Shown in pieces: positions 1 through 8,363 of a DNA stretch of 64,000 bases. Numbering within the stretch: the first letter of the stretch is position 1; every line of letters begins with the position of its first letter. This DNA comes from Comamonas serinivorans (GTDB taxonomy: Bacteria; Pseudomonadota; Gammaproteobacteria; Burkholderiales; Burkholderiaceae_C): positions 2,108,001 to 2,172,000 of the forward strand of contig NZ_CP021455.1 of the NCBI RefSeq assembly GCF_002158865.1, given 5' to 3'. Below the pieces are notes generated by a model that was not told the origin of the DNA, did not search any database, and saw nothing but the letters and a program-made list of their open reading frames with translations. The translations under genes were made by a program, and so were the position numbers.

Positions 1-1
1 G

Positions 2-211
2 GCCGGCCATGGCAACCGCTTTGGCCATCCCGCACCCGCCATGCTGGGCCGCGCGCGGGCAGCGGGTGCCCAGGTGCGCGTGACCACCGGCTGTGGGGCC
101 ATGCAGTGGCGCAGCGCGGCGCCGCAGGTCGTGCGCTGCCAGCGCGAGCTCGACCGCCGCTATTGGCACGTCACCTCGCCCGTGGATGGCGGTGCGGGTG
201 GGGCGCAGTAA
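2..211 (+). CDS. comEC: ComEC/Rec2 DNA-uptake protein, C-terminal end (partial)
   Basis: Only the last 69 codons are present; the frame enters from the left edge and stops with TAA. The tail resembles the C-terminal metallo-beta-lactamase-like domain of ComEC, the inner-membrane channel for transforming single-stranded DNA: GHGNRFGHPAP is followed by a helix, then TTGCGAMQW, and a C-terminal RRYWHV near the stop, which is the usual order in betaproteobacterial ComEC. The membrane competence domain would lie upstream of the window. The call rests on this short tail alone. Confidence 0.75.
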   Translation, partial: AGHGNRFGHPAPAMLGRARAAGAQVRVTTGCGAMQWRSAAPQVVRCQRELDRRYWHVTSPVDGGAGGAQ

Positions 212-389
212 TGCCCGCTGTTTAAGAAAATTGAAACGGGTACGTGGCCATACTCGGCGCAGCCGAGCCGGCGCCGCGAGGCCCTGGCCGGTCTCGCAGA
301 CACCCGTGAACGCCCTGGCCTGGAACTTGCTGCGGATGCACTATCCTGTCACGGTCTGCCCAGGACTGGGGGCAACACAAGGAGGACCC

Positions 390-1841
390 ATGAGTCGATT
401 TGACGAGATGTACGAAGAACGGTTGGGCGCCAGCACGGAAACGGTGGTGCGCGGGCATTACGGCACCTACGACAAGTGGCTCGCCCGGCAGACCGATGAC
501 GCCCTGCGCGCTTGGCGCGACGAGGCCGAGGTGCTGTTTCGCAATGTCGGCATCACCTTCGCCGTCTACGGCGAAAAGGACAAGGACGGCTCGGGCACCG
601 AGCGGCTCATCCCCTTCGACCTCATCCCGCGCATCATCCCCAGCACCGAATGGGCCGAACTCGAGCGCGGCCTGGTGCAGCGCGTCACGGCGCTGAACCG
701 CTTCCTGCACGACGTCTACCACGACCAGGAGATCATCCGTGCCGGCCTGGTGCCGCTGGACCAGATCCAGCAGAACGCGCAGTTCCGCCCGGCGATGATG
801 GGCATCGACGTGCCCAACGGCATCTACTCCCACATCAGCGGCATCGACGTGGTGCGCGCGGCCAACCCGGACGGCAGCGGCAGCTACTACGTGCTCGAAG
901 ACAACCTGCGCGTGCCCAGTGGCGTCAGCTACATGCTCGAAGACCGCAAGATGATGATGCGGCTGTTCCCCGAGCTGTTCGCCTCGCACCGCGTGGCGCC
1001 GGTGGCGCATTACCCCGACATGCTGCTGAACACCCTGCGCGACAGCGCGCCCAGCACCTCGGGCGAGCCCACGGTCGTGGTGCTGACGCCGGGCATGTAC
1101 AACTCGGCCTACTTCGAGCACGCCTTTTTGGCGCAGCAGATGGGCGTGGAGCTGGTCGAAGGCCAGGACCTGTTCGTCAAGGACCAGCAGGTCTACATGC
1201 GCACCACGCGGGGCCCGGCGCGCGTGGACGTGATCTACCGCCGCATCGACGACGACTTCCTCGACCCCACGGTGTTCCGTCCTGGCTCCACGCTGGGCTG
1301 CGCCGGCCTCATCGACGCCTACCGCGCGGGCAACGTCACCATCTGCAACGCCATCGGCACCGGTGTGGCGGACGACAAGTCCATCTACCCCTACGTGCCG
1401 CGCATGATCGAGTTCTACCTCGGCGAGAAGCCCATCCTGAACAACGTGCCGACCTGGATGTGCCGCGAAAAGGACGACCTGCAGCACGTGCTGGCCAACC
1501 TGAAAGACCTGGTCGTCAAGGAGGTGCACGGCGCCGGCGGCTACGGCATGCTGATCGGGCCGGCCGCGAGCCAGTCCGAGATCGAGGCCTTCCGCGCGGC
1601 GCTGCTGGCCAACCCGGACAACTACATCGCGCAGCCCACGCTGTCGCTGTCGACCTGTCCCACCTTCGTCGAGAGCGGCGTGGCGCCCCGCCACATCGAC
1701 CTGCGGCCCTTCGTGCTCAGCGGCAAGTCGGTGCAGATCGTGCCCGGCGGCCTCACGCGCGTGGCGCTGGCCGAGGGCTCGCTGGTGGTCAATTCCTCGC
1801 AGGGCGGCGGCACCAAGGACACCTGGATCCTGGAGGCCTGA
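390..1841 (+). CDS. Circularly permuted ATP-grasp type 2 protein (DUF404/DUF407 family)
   Basis: A 483-residue protein of the circularly permuted ATP-grasp family, thought to catalyse ATP-dependent carboxylate-amine ligation; the substrate is unknown. An N-terminal module (MSRFDEMYEERLG) leads into ALNRFLHDVYHDQEI near residue 101. YVLEDNLRVPSGVSY lies around 167-181 and VVKEVHGAGGYGML, typical of the nucleotide-binding part, around 375-388. The start is chosen at 390 because AAGGAGG sits at 379-385; an open frame extends upstream but without family similarity. The next gene encodes an alpha-E protein, the usual partner, but the transglutaminase and peptidase that often follow this pair are missing here. 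Confidence 0.9.
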   Translation: MSRFDEMYEERLGASTETVVRGHYGTYDKWLARQTDDALRAWRDEAEVLFRNVGITFAVYGEKDKDGSGTERLIPFDLIPRIIPSTEWAELERGLVQRVTALNRFLHDVYHDQEIIRAGLVPLDQIQQNAQFRPAMMGIDVPNGIYSHISGIDVVRAANPDGSGSYYVLEDNLRVPSGVSYMLEDRKMMMRLFPELFASHRVAPVAHYPDMLLNTLRDSAPSTSGEPTVVVLTPGMYNSAYFEHAFLAQQMGVELVEGQDLFVKDQQVYMRTTRGPARVDVIYRRIDDDFLDPTVFRPGSTLGCAGLIDAYRAGNVTICNAIGTGVADDKSIYPYVPRMIEFYLGEKPILNNVPTWMCREKDDLQHVLANLKDLVVKEVHGAGGYGMLIGPAASQSEIEAFRAALLANPDNYIAQPTLSLSTCPTFVESGVAPRHIDLRPFVLSGKSVQIVPGGLTRVALAEGSLVVNSSQGGGTKDTWILEA

Positions 1842-1874
1842 CCGAGAAGACGCCGGAATCGTCTGTTTTTGTTT

Positions 1875-1926
1875 GGGAGTATGGCCTGATTGCCGTTTTG
1901 ACACGAACGGCACCACAAGCATACTG
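1875..1926. repeat. Dispersed GTATG palindrome, copy 1
   Basis: Outer arms AGTATG and CATACT; inner arms TGCCGTT (1891-1897) and AACGGCA (1906-1912). It lies between the ATP-grasp and alpha-E genes, 33 nt after the first stop, so it would be transcribed inside a likely two-gene operon. Confidence 0.85.
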
Positions 1927-1966
1927 ATGTTGAATGCACAGAGGCCTGGAAGGCCCGAGGATTGCC

Positions 1967-2929
1967 ATGCTGTCTCGCACCGCCGATCACCTGTTCTGGA
2001 TGGCCCGCTACATCGAGCGCGCCGAAAACACCGCCCGCATGCTCACCGTCAGCCTGGAAACCGCATTGCTGCCCCAGTCGGCCGACGCGGCCGAGGACAG
2101 CTGGCGCAGCATGCTGTCCATCTCGGAGCTGCTGCCCGCCTACCGGGCGCGCCACGACGAGGTCACGCCCGAGGGCGTCATGGCCTTCATGGTCAGCGAC
2201 TTCGACAACCCCTCGTCGATCGCGGCCTGCCTGCAGGCTGCGCGCGAGAACGCCCGCGCCGTGCGGGGCGTGCTGACCACCGAGGTCTGGGAAACGCACA
2301 ACAAGACCTGGCTGGACCTGCAGCGCATGCTCAAGGCCAACATGCTGGAGCGCAACCCGGCCACCTTCTTCGAGTGGGTGCGCTTTCGCTCGCACCTGTC
2401 GCGCGGGGTGAACCTGGGCACCATGCTGCGCGACGAGGCGTTCTACTTCCAGCGCATGGGCACCTTCCTCGAGCGGGCCGACAACACCGCGCGCCTGGTG
2501 GACGTGAAGTTCCACGGTCCGCAGGGGGAGTACTTCGGCGCGTCGCTGGACCAGCCTGAGCAGGAAAAGGACTTCTACCACTGGAGCGCGGTGCTCAGCT
2601 CGGTCAGCGGGCTCGAGGTCTACCGCCGCATCTACCGCGACGTCGTCAAGCCCGAGCGCGTGGCCGAGATGCTGATCCTGCACCCGGACCTGCCGCGTTC
2701 GCTGGCCAACTGCATGAACGAGGTGGTCACCAACCTGAGCCAGGTGGCCAGCGATCCGCGCAGCGAATCGGTGCGGTTGGCGGGGCGCCTGCGGGCGGAT
2801 TTGCAGTACGGCCGCATAGCCGACATCCTGGCGACGGGCCTGCACGCCTGGCTCACGCAATTCCTCGATCGGGTCAACGCCCTGGGCGGGCGCATCAGCA
2901 AAGAGTTTCTGCTGCCGCAGCAGGACTGA
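1967..2929 (+). CDS. Alpha-E domain protein (DUF403)
   Basis: A 320-residue, mostly helical protein of the alpha-E family, which pairs with circularly permuted ATP-grasp enzymes in a predicted peptide-ligation system of unknown product. MLSRTADHLFWMARYIERAENTAR at the N-terminus is the family hallmark, and a related ERADNTARL recurs near residue 180. The start at 1967 is preferred over an in-frame ATG at 1934 because the family begins at MLSR and a CCGAGG ribosome-binding site lies just upstream. Transcription probably comes from the ATP-grasp gene across the intervening palindrome. A repeat copy begins at the base after the stop codon. Confidence 0.9.
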   Translation: MLSRTADHLFWMARYIERAENTARMLTVSLETALLPQSADAAEDSWRSMLSISELLPAYRARHDEVTPEGVMAFMVSDFDNPSSIAACLQAARENARAVRGVLTTEVWETHNKTWLDLQRMLKANMLERNPATFFEWVRFRSHLSRGVNLGTMLRDEAFYFQRMGTFLERADNTARLVDVKFHGPQGEYFGASLDQPEQEKDFYHWSAVLSSVSGLEVYRRIYRDVVKPERVAEMLILHPDLPRSLANCMNEVVTNLSQVASDPRSESVRLAGRLRADLQYGRIADILATGLHAWLTQFLDRVNALGGRISKEFLLPQQD

Positions 2930-2983
2930 GGGGTATGCCTCGCCTTCCGTTATCACATAAACGGAAAGCGGGGCATACTGCCC
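2930..2983. repeat. Dispersed GTATG palindrome, copy 2
   Basis: Starts at the base immediately after the TGA of the alpha-E gene and ends 4 nt before the convergent pldA stop. Outer GGGGTATG/CATACTGCCC. The inner arms TTCCGTT (2945-2951) and AACGGAA (2960-2966) show a matched change compared with copies 1 and 10. Confidence 0.85.
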
Positions 2984-2987
2984 GTTG

Positions 2988-4175
2988 TCAAAAATCCATC
3001 AGCGAGAAGCCCACCGTCAACACGGTGCGCTTGCGGTTGTAGTCGATCAGGCTGTCGCCATAGCCCGTGAACACGGCCGTGTGGAAGCGCAGGCTGCCGG
3101 GCCCGCCGGCCAGGTTGCGGCCGATGGTGCGGAACCATTCCAGCTTGGCCGAGCCGCGCGTCGTGCGCCCGAACGACGAGCGCAGCGTGGTGGACAGCGT
3201 GTTGGCCTCGTTCACGTGCCAGGCCGCGGTCAGCTCGCCGCGGCCGACGTAGTTGCTGATGTCGGGGTTGTCGTCTTTGTCCGCGCCTTCGTTGAAGCGC
3301 TTCCAGACCTTGGCCTGCAGCGTGAATTGGCGGTTCAGCTCCAGCCCCGTGATGAGGTAGGCGCGGTTCCAGCTGCGCGACAGCGGCAGGCTCTGGCCGT
3401 TGGACTGGTGCACCAGGCCGATGCCGGCAAAGCGCCAGTTCCAGCCGCCCGGCAGCGCCCGGTTCAGCGGGTAGATGTACATCACTTCCGGCTCGTGGTC
3501 GGTGGTGCGGAAGGGTCGCGACAGCTCGCCGTTGAACACCTGCCAGTTCGATTGCTGCGTGTAGCCGAACCACAGCGAGTCCATGGCGCCGGGGGAATCG
3601 GCGAACATGCCCTTGGCCAGCTTGGTGCGCAGCGACAGCTGCAGCCTGGCCTCGTGCTTTTGGAAATTGCGCTCCGTCGAGGCTTGGTGCCCGGGCGCCG
3701 GCGAGTAGGGCTGGCGGTTGACCGAGTTGGCCACCGACACGGCGATGGTGTTGGGCCGGTAGCCACGCAGCGTGAAGGTGCCGCAGTCCGTGGCTTGCTC
3801 CAGCTCCCACACGCGCGAGAGCAGCGATTGGTCGGGGTCGTTGCACCGGCGCACGGCGGCGACATCCGGGTTGGTGGTGATCGCCACGGGCGGTGCGTCC
3901 GGGGCCGCGGGGGCTGCCGCCGTTGTCGTGGCGGCCGGGTTCGATGCAGCAGTCGGGGCGGAAGCGGGCGAGGTGCGGGCCGTGTGCTGCGCCGCCCAGC
4001 CGTCGAAGCAGCTCAGGCGTTCGGCGTCGTTGCGCAGGGCGGTGCAGGCCTGCCAGCTGGCGCTGGCGGGCGCGATGACCGGGATGCTGGGGGTATGGGT
4101 CGGAGTCTGAGCCTGGACCGAGCCGGCCAGGGAAGCCACGGCGAACAGCGTGGCGGGCGCAAAAGATGGGGGCAT
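2988..4175 (-). CDS. pldA: Outer-membrane phospholipase A1
   Basis: OMPLA hydrolyses phospholipids that reach the outer leaflet of the outer membrane. The 395-residue precursor has a hydrophobic signal peptide ending near AQA-type residues 20-23, then an Ala/Pro/Thr-rich linker (about 60-100) and a beta-barrel domain. The active-site stretch HQSNG then SRSWNR puts His256, Ser258 and Asn270 at the same spacing as the E. coli His142/Ser144/Asn156 triad. The barrel ends in a C-terminal Phe, as outer-membrane proteins do. The linker is longer than in enteric PldA. It is last in a minus-strand envelope gene run, 50 bp after mltB. Confidence 0.93.
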   Translation of the reverse strand: MPPSFAPATLFAVASLAGSVQAQTPTHTPSIPVIAPASASWQACTALRNDAERLSCFDGWAAQHTARTSPASAPTAASNPAATTTAAAPAAPDAPPVAITTNPDVAAVRRCNDPDQSLLSRVWELEQATDCGTFTLRGYRPNTIAVSVANSVNRQPYSPAPGHQASTERNFQKHEARLQLSLRTKLAKGMFADSPGAMDSLWFGYTQQSNWQVFNGELSRPFRTTDHEPEVMYIYPLNRALPGGWNWRFAGIGLVHQSNGQSLPLSRSWNRAYLITGLELNRQFTLQAKVWKRFNEGADKDDNPDISNYVGRGELTAAWHVNEANTLSTTLRSSFGRTTRGSAKLEWFRTIGRNLAGGPGSLRFHTAVFTGYGDSLIDYNRKRTVLTVGFSLMDF

Positions 4176-4225
4176 GGCGATGGGGCGCGAGCGGGGCAGG
4201 GCCGCGCAGGCTGGTGAAGGGGGCG

Positions 4226-5269
4226 TCAGGCGCGACCGAGGTTGCGCGCCACGGCCTGACCGAGCTCCAGCACGGCCAGGGCGTAGAAAGCGCTCCAGTT
4301 GTAGCGGGTCACGACGTAGAAGTTGGGGGTGGTGAGCACGAAGTCAGCCTCGCCGGTGCCGTTGGGCAGCTCCACCACGGCGAGCGGCGTGCCCAGCGCG
4401 CTGGCCGCGGCCGGCACCGCCACGCCCACGCTCTGCAGCTGGGTGGCCGTGAAGCTGGGCAGGATGTCGGCCTCGAGGGCCGGTTGCAGCGCGGCGCTGC
4501 GGGTGACGGCCAGCGGCCAGTGCGTGGGCAGGCCCGCCTGCCAGCCGAAGGCGCGCAGGTAGTTCGCCACCGAGCCAATGGCATCGGCGGGGCTGTTCCA
4601 GAGGTCGATGCGGCCGTCGCCATCGTAGTCCCGCGCGAACTTGGCCCAGCTGGTGGGCATGAACTGCGGCAGGCCCATGGCGCCGGCGTAACTGCCCACG
4701 GGGGCGAGCGGATCGCTGCGCGTGCGGGAGGCGCTGACGAGGAACTGCGTGAGCTCGCCCTCGAAGTAGGCCTGCCGGGCCTGAGCCTTGGGGTGCTCGC
4801 GCGGGAAATCGAAGGTCAACGTGGCCAGCGCGTCCAGCACGCGGAAGTTGCCCACGTTGCGGCCGTAGATGGTCTCCACGCCAATCACGCCGACGATGAC
4901 GGCCGGGGGCACGCCAAATTCGCGCGCGGCCTTGTCCAGCGTGGCGGCGTTGTCTTCCCAGAAGGTGCTGCCGGCGCGGATGCGGATGGGCTCGACGAAC
5001 CGGCTGCGGTACACGCGCCAGTTGCGCACGCCGGGGCGGCTGGGCGGCATCATCAGGCGCGGCACCTGCGTCAGGAACTGGGCCTGGGCGAGCACGCGCT
5101 CGCTCCAGCTGGCGTCCACGCCGTGCAGGCTTTGCAGCTCGGCCGCAAAGCGGCGGACGTCGGCGCGGCCGGCATAGCCCGAGGTTTGGGCGGTGGCCAG
5201 AGTGGGGGCCAGCACGGCCGTGGCCGTGGCGCTGGCCTGGCCCATGAAGGTTCGTCGGGTCAGGGTCAT
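4226..5269 (-). CDS. mltB: Membrane-associated lytic murein transglycosylase B family
   Basis: A 347-residue lytic transglycosylase of the MltB/SltB type, which cleaves the MurNAc-GlcNAc bond of peptidoglycan with 1,6-anhydro product formation. The N-terminus MTLTRRTFMGQ followed by an alanine-rich stretch looks like a twin-arginine or Sec signal; there is no lipobox Cys, so it is probably soluble in the periplasm. The catalytic Glu is E132 in GVETIYGRNVG, followed by the GAMGLPQFMP motif around 215. Its ATG overlaps the stop of the upstream transglutaminase gene by 4 bp, with no purine-rich ribosome-binding site, which suggests translational coupling. Confidence 0.92.
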   Translation of the reverse strand: MTLTRRTFMGQASATATAVLAPTLATAQTSGYAGRADVRRFAAELQSLHGVDASWSERVLAQAQFLTQVPRLMMPPSRPGVRNWRVYRSRFVEPIRIRAGSTFWEDNAATLDKAAREFGVPPAVIVGVIGVETIYGRNVGNFRVLDALATLTFDFPREHPKAQARQAYFEGELTQFLVSASRTRSDPLAPVGSYAGAMGLPQFMPTSWAKFARDYDGDGRIDLWNSPADAIGSVANYLRAFGWQAGLPTHWPLAVTRSAALQPALEADILPSFTATQLQSVGVAVPAAASALGTPLAVVELPNGTGEADFVLTTPNFYVVTRYNWSAFYALAVLELGQAVARNLGRA

Positions 5270-7368
5270 GGAGGTGGGTTCACGGCGGATGAGCGACGGC
5301 GCCAGGTGGTGGGCGCGGGCAGGCGGGCCAGTTCAGCCCGCAACTGGCCGAGTGTGCCATCACCGGCGCGCGCGTCCGGCGCAGCGGCCGGCCGCGCGTA
5401 ACGCAGCTGCTCCAGCCGCAACAGCCAAGCTTGCCAGCGGTGCCGGGCGTCCTCGGGCACGTCGTGGGTGGCCGCGACGGCGGCGGCCCATTGCCGCGGC
5501 GAGCCCGGAGCCGGGGCGCTCACGCCCACGTCCCGCCAGCGCTGGGCCGCCTGGGCCAACACGCGCACCCAGGGGTCCACGTGCCGGCGCCGCACCGCCG
5601 TGGCCGCCGCCACCAGCAGGGCGCCGACGCCGATGACGCCGGCCAGCAGGCGCAGCAGGTCTTGCCAGGTGGGTGCGGTGAAGCCCAGTTTCTTGAGCAG
5701 GTTGAGTTGCTCGCCCTGGGTGTAGTTGAGCACGCGCTGGGTCCAGGCGTTGTTCACGGCATCCCACACCTGGCGCACCTGCTGCAGCAAACCAGGGCTG
5801 AGGGTGGTGAGCATGGCGCCCAGGCCTTGTGTGCTGGCCAGCCGGGCAAAGGCCCCCACGCGCGCGGGCATGACCGCGCCCGTGGGGTCCACACGGACCC
5901 AGCCTTGTCCCGCCTGCCAGACTTCGGTCCAGGCATGGGCATCGGCCTGGCGCACGACCCAGTAGCCGTCCATGCCATTGCGCTCGCCCCCTTGGTAGCC
6001 GGTGACGACGCGGCTGGGCACGCCCGCCGCACGCATCAGCACCACGAAGGCCGAGGCGATGTGCTCGCAAAAGCCGGCCTTGTGGTCGAACCAGAAGTGG
6101 TCCGCCGTGTTGCTCGGGTAGACGCCGGGATCCAGCGTGTAGCTGAAGCCGCCGGTGCGCAGGCGCTGCAGGGCCAGGTTGGCCAGGTCGAGGGCGCTGG
6201 CGTTGGGGTGCTCGGCGCGCATGCGCTGGCCCAGCTCGCGCGTGCGCGGATCGAAGCCTTCGGGCAAGGCGATGTATCGTGCCAATCGCGATGGCCCGAG
6301 ATCGGTGCCGTAGGTGTACTGGGTGTGGCTTTGGGCGCGGTAGCGCAGGATGTCGCTCACCGGCCGGTTGGTGATCCACTGCAGCTGATCGCTTTGGCGG
6401 GTGCGGTAGGGCGGTGGCAGCTCGGGCGCGGCGCTGGCAGCGTCCAGCACGAACAGCCAGGTGCGGCGGTTGGGCTCCAGGGTGACCTCGTAGTCCACGG
6501 CTGGGCCGCTGGTCGTCAGCTTGGCGCCCGCGTTGCCGACCAGCGCGGCAAAGCCCTCGTCGCGCGCCTCGGCTTGCCAGTTGCGACCGTCGAACCGGGC
6601 CAGCACCGGGCCGCGGAAGTAGAGGTCGTTGGCGCGCGGCATCGGGTCGTCAAAACGGATGCGGAAGGCGATGCCGTCGTCGAGGGCCAGCGAGGCCATG
6701 GTGCCCACCTGCATCTGGTCCGACAGGCCGGTTTTGCCGCGCGTTTCGTCGCTGGGCATGCCCCACAGCGGTGCGACGCGCGGGAAGAACACGAACAGCG
6801 CCACCATCAGCGGCGTGCCAAAGGCCATGAGGCGGGCGGCCACGCCCGCGATGGTGCGCAAGGCGGGGCGGCCCGCCGGCATGTTGGCGTTGATGAGCGC
6901 CATCAACAGGCCGAAGAACGCCAGGAACACCAGGCCCGCGGTGCCCAGCGCCTGCGAGTTGAAAAAGCTGGTCAGGATGGCGAAGAAGCTCAGGAAGAAC
7001 ACCACGTAGGCGTCCCGCCGCGCGCGCAGCTCCAGGGTCTTGAGCACCAGCAGCAGCGTCAGCAAGGTGACGCCGGCCTCGCGACCCACGATGGTCTTGT
7101 AGGTGAGCAAGGTGGCCGCCACCGACAAGGCCAGCAGGATCACCAGCCAGCGGCGCTTGGGCAGGCGCCGGTTCTGCCAGGCCAGGGCGCCGCGCCAGAC
7201 CAGCACGGCGCCGGCCGCCGCGCTGCACCAGACAGGCAGGTGCGGCAGCTGCGGTGCCAGCACCAGGGCCATGACGAACAGCAGAAACAGCGTGTCGCGC
7301 GCATCGCGCGGCAGGCTGCGCAGGCGGTGTGCCCACGAGTCGGGGTCGGGCGAGGCGGTGGTCACCAT
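5266..7368 (-). CDS. tgpA: TgpA-type membrane transglutaminase (DUF3488-transglutaminase-DUF4129)
   Basis: A 700-residue inner-membrane protein. Several hydrophobic helices (about 25-200, the DUF3488 region) precede a periplasmic transglutaminase core with Cys434 (GFCEH), His478 (ADAHAWTEVW) and Asp494 (RVDPT) as a complete triad. A further membrane helix near 560 and a C-terminal DUF4129-like tail follow. Pseudomonas TgpA is essential and linked to cell-wall processes; the substrate is unknown. The start at 7368 overlaps the DUF58 gene by 7 bp. An open frame continues upstream but it duplicates DUF58 coding sequence. It is the middle gene of moxR-DUF58-tgpA-mltB-pldA. Confidence 0.93.
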   Translation of the reverse strand: MVTTASPDPDSWAHRLRSLPRDARDTLFLLFVMALVLAPQLPHLPVWCSAAAGAVLVWRGALAWQNRRLPKRRWLVILLALSVAATLLTYKTIVGREAGVTLLTLLLVLKTLELRARRDAYVVFFLSFFAILTSFFNSQALGTAGLVFLAFFGLLMALINANMPAGRPALRTIAGVAARLMAFGTPLMVALFVFFPRVAPLWGMPSDETRGKTGLSDQMQVGTMASLALDDGIAFRIRFDDPMPRANDLYFRGPVLARFDGRNWQAEARDEGFAALVGNAGAKLTTSGPAVDYEVTLEPNRRTWLFVLDAASAAPELPPPYRTRQSDQLQWITNRPVSDILRYRAQSHTQYTYGTDLGPSRLARYIALPEGFDPRTRELGQRMRAEHPNASALDLANLALQRLRTGGFSYTLDPGVYPSNTADHFWFDHKAGFCEHIASAFVVLMRAAGVPSRVVTGYQGGERNGMDGYWVVRQADAHAWTEVWQAGQGWVRVDPTGAVMPARVGAFARLASTQGLGAMLTTLSPGLLQQVRQVWDAVNNAWTQRVLNYTQGEQLNLLKKLGFTAPTWQDLLRLLAGVIGVGALLVAAATAVRRRHVDPWVRVLAQAAQRWRDVGVSAPAPGSPRQWAAAVAATHDVPEDARHRWQAWLLRLEQLRYARPAAAPDARAGDGTLGQLRAELARLPAPTTWRRRSSAVNPPP

Positions 7369-8357
7369 AGGGCCAGGGCCTTGAGGCAGGCAACGCGGTG
7401 GGCCGCGCCCTGGCCGGGTTGCAATTCGCGGCCCGGCAGGCGCAGGCCATAGGGCAGGCCCAGCTTGTCCGCCTGCAGCGTCCAGGCCGTCAGGCGCGAC
7501 AGGCGGGCTTCGGGGTCGAGGTTGCCGCAACGGGCCCAGTCCAGCCACAGCTGGCGCTGACGGCTGGCCTGGCCATCGCGGCTGACCAGCTCATTGGACT
7601 TGGCGAACTTCTTCCACAGCAGGGCCTTCAGCGGATCGCCGGACCGGTAGGGCCGCACGCCGTCGAACTCGCTCCAGTCCTGCGCCGTGCTGGTGCCGCC
7701 CTGGCCTGCGCGGGCCTCGCCCAGCGGCAGGGCGGGGGCCTGCGGTTCTGGCCTGGGGTAGACCAGCTGGCTGGTGCGCGGGCGCCACACCGTCCAGACG
7801 CGGAAGGCCCCCATGGGAAAGCGCGACTCCAGCACGATCAGCGGCAAGGCGTGCTCGCCGCGGGCCGGCCACGGCACCGCCAGGCTCACGCTGTGTATGG
7901 CCTGGGCGTCCACGTCCACCACATGGGCTTGCGGGCTGCCGTAGGTGTGCAGGGCCACCGAAAAGCGCGGGCGTTTGGCGGTGTTCGTCAGCTCGATGTG
8001 CACCGTTGAGGCGGAACCTGCATACACCTCGTCGACTTGCCGCAGCGTGACGCCGAGGCCGCGCAGGTTGCCGTGGCTGACGAACAAGGCCATGGCGGTG
8101 CAACCCGCCAGCAAAAAGGTCAGCAGGTAACCGAGGTTGAGCTGGTAGTTGATCGAGCCGATCAGCAGCGCCACGAGCGTGACGCACAGCATGAGGCCGG
8201 CCCGGGTGGGCAGCACGTAGACGTTGCGCTGCGTCAGGTCGAGGTGGTCGGTGGCGGTTTGTCGCTGCTGCCACCAGCGCCGCAGACGCAGGCGCAGCGC
8301 GCTGCGCCGGGCACGCAACCCCTGCACGCCAGGCAGCCGGGCAAGGCGGTCGGTCAT
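7362..8357 (-). CDS. DUF58 domain protein (MoxR-associated)
   Basis: A 331-residue DUF58 protein, a family with a von Willebrand-like fold that almost always accompanies MoxR ATPases and TgpA proteins. Two hydrophobic helices lie near residues 50-95 (GLMLCVTLVALLIG and YLLTFLLAGCTAM). The conserved DUF58 core follows, with EFDGVRPYRSGDPLKALLWKKFAK around 230-253. It starts 6 bp after moxR ends and overlaps the transglutaminase start by 7 bp, so the three are probably translated as a unit. A role as an adaptor between the MoxR ATPase and a membrane target is family-based inference. Confidence 0.9.
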   Translation of the reverse strand: MTDRLARLPGVQGLRARRSALRLRLRRWWQQRQTATDHLDLTQRNVYVLPTRAGLMLCVTLVALLIGSINYQLNLGYLLTFLLAGCTAMALFVSHGNLRGLGVTLRQVDEVYAGSASTVHIELTNTAKRPRFSVALHTYGSPQAHVVDVDAQAIHSVSLAVPWPARGEHALPLIVLESRFPMGAFRVWTVWRPRTSQLVYPRPEPQAPALPLGEARAGQGGTSTAQDWSEFDGVRPYRSGDPLKALLWKKFAKSNELVSRDGQASRQRQLWLDWARCGNLDPEARLSRLTAWTLQADKLGLPYGLRLPGRELQPGQGAAHRVACLKALALW

Positions 8358-8363
8358 GGCCGA

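Noticed and set aside
222..1922. A long open frame on the strand opposite to the ATP-grasp gene, and many similar antisense frames over other genes
   Set aside because: High GC with strong third-position bias produces long antisense frames. Their translations are His/Arg/Gly-rich, lack family motifs and have no ribosome-binding sites.
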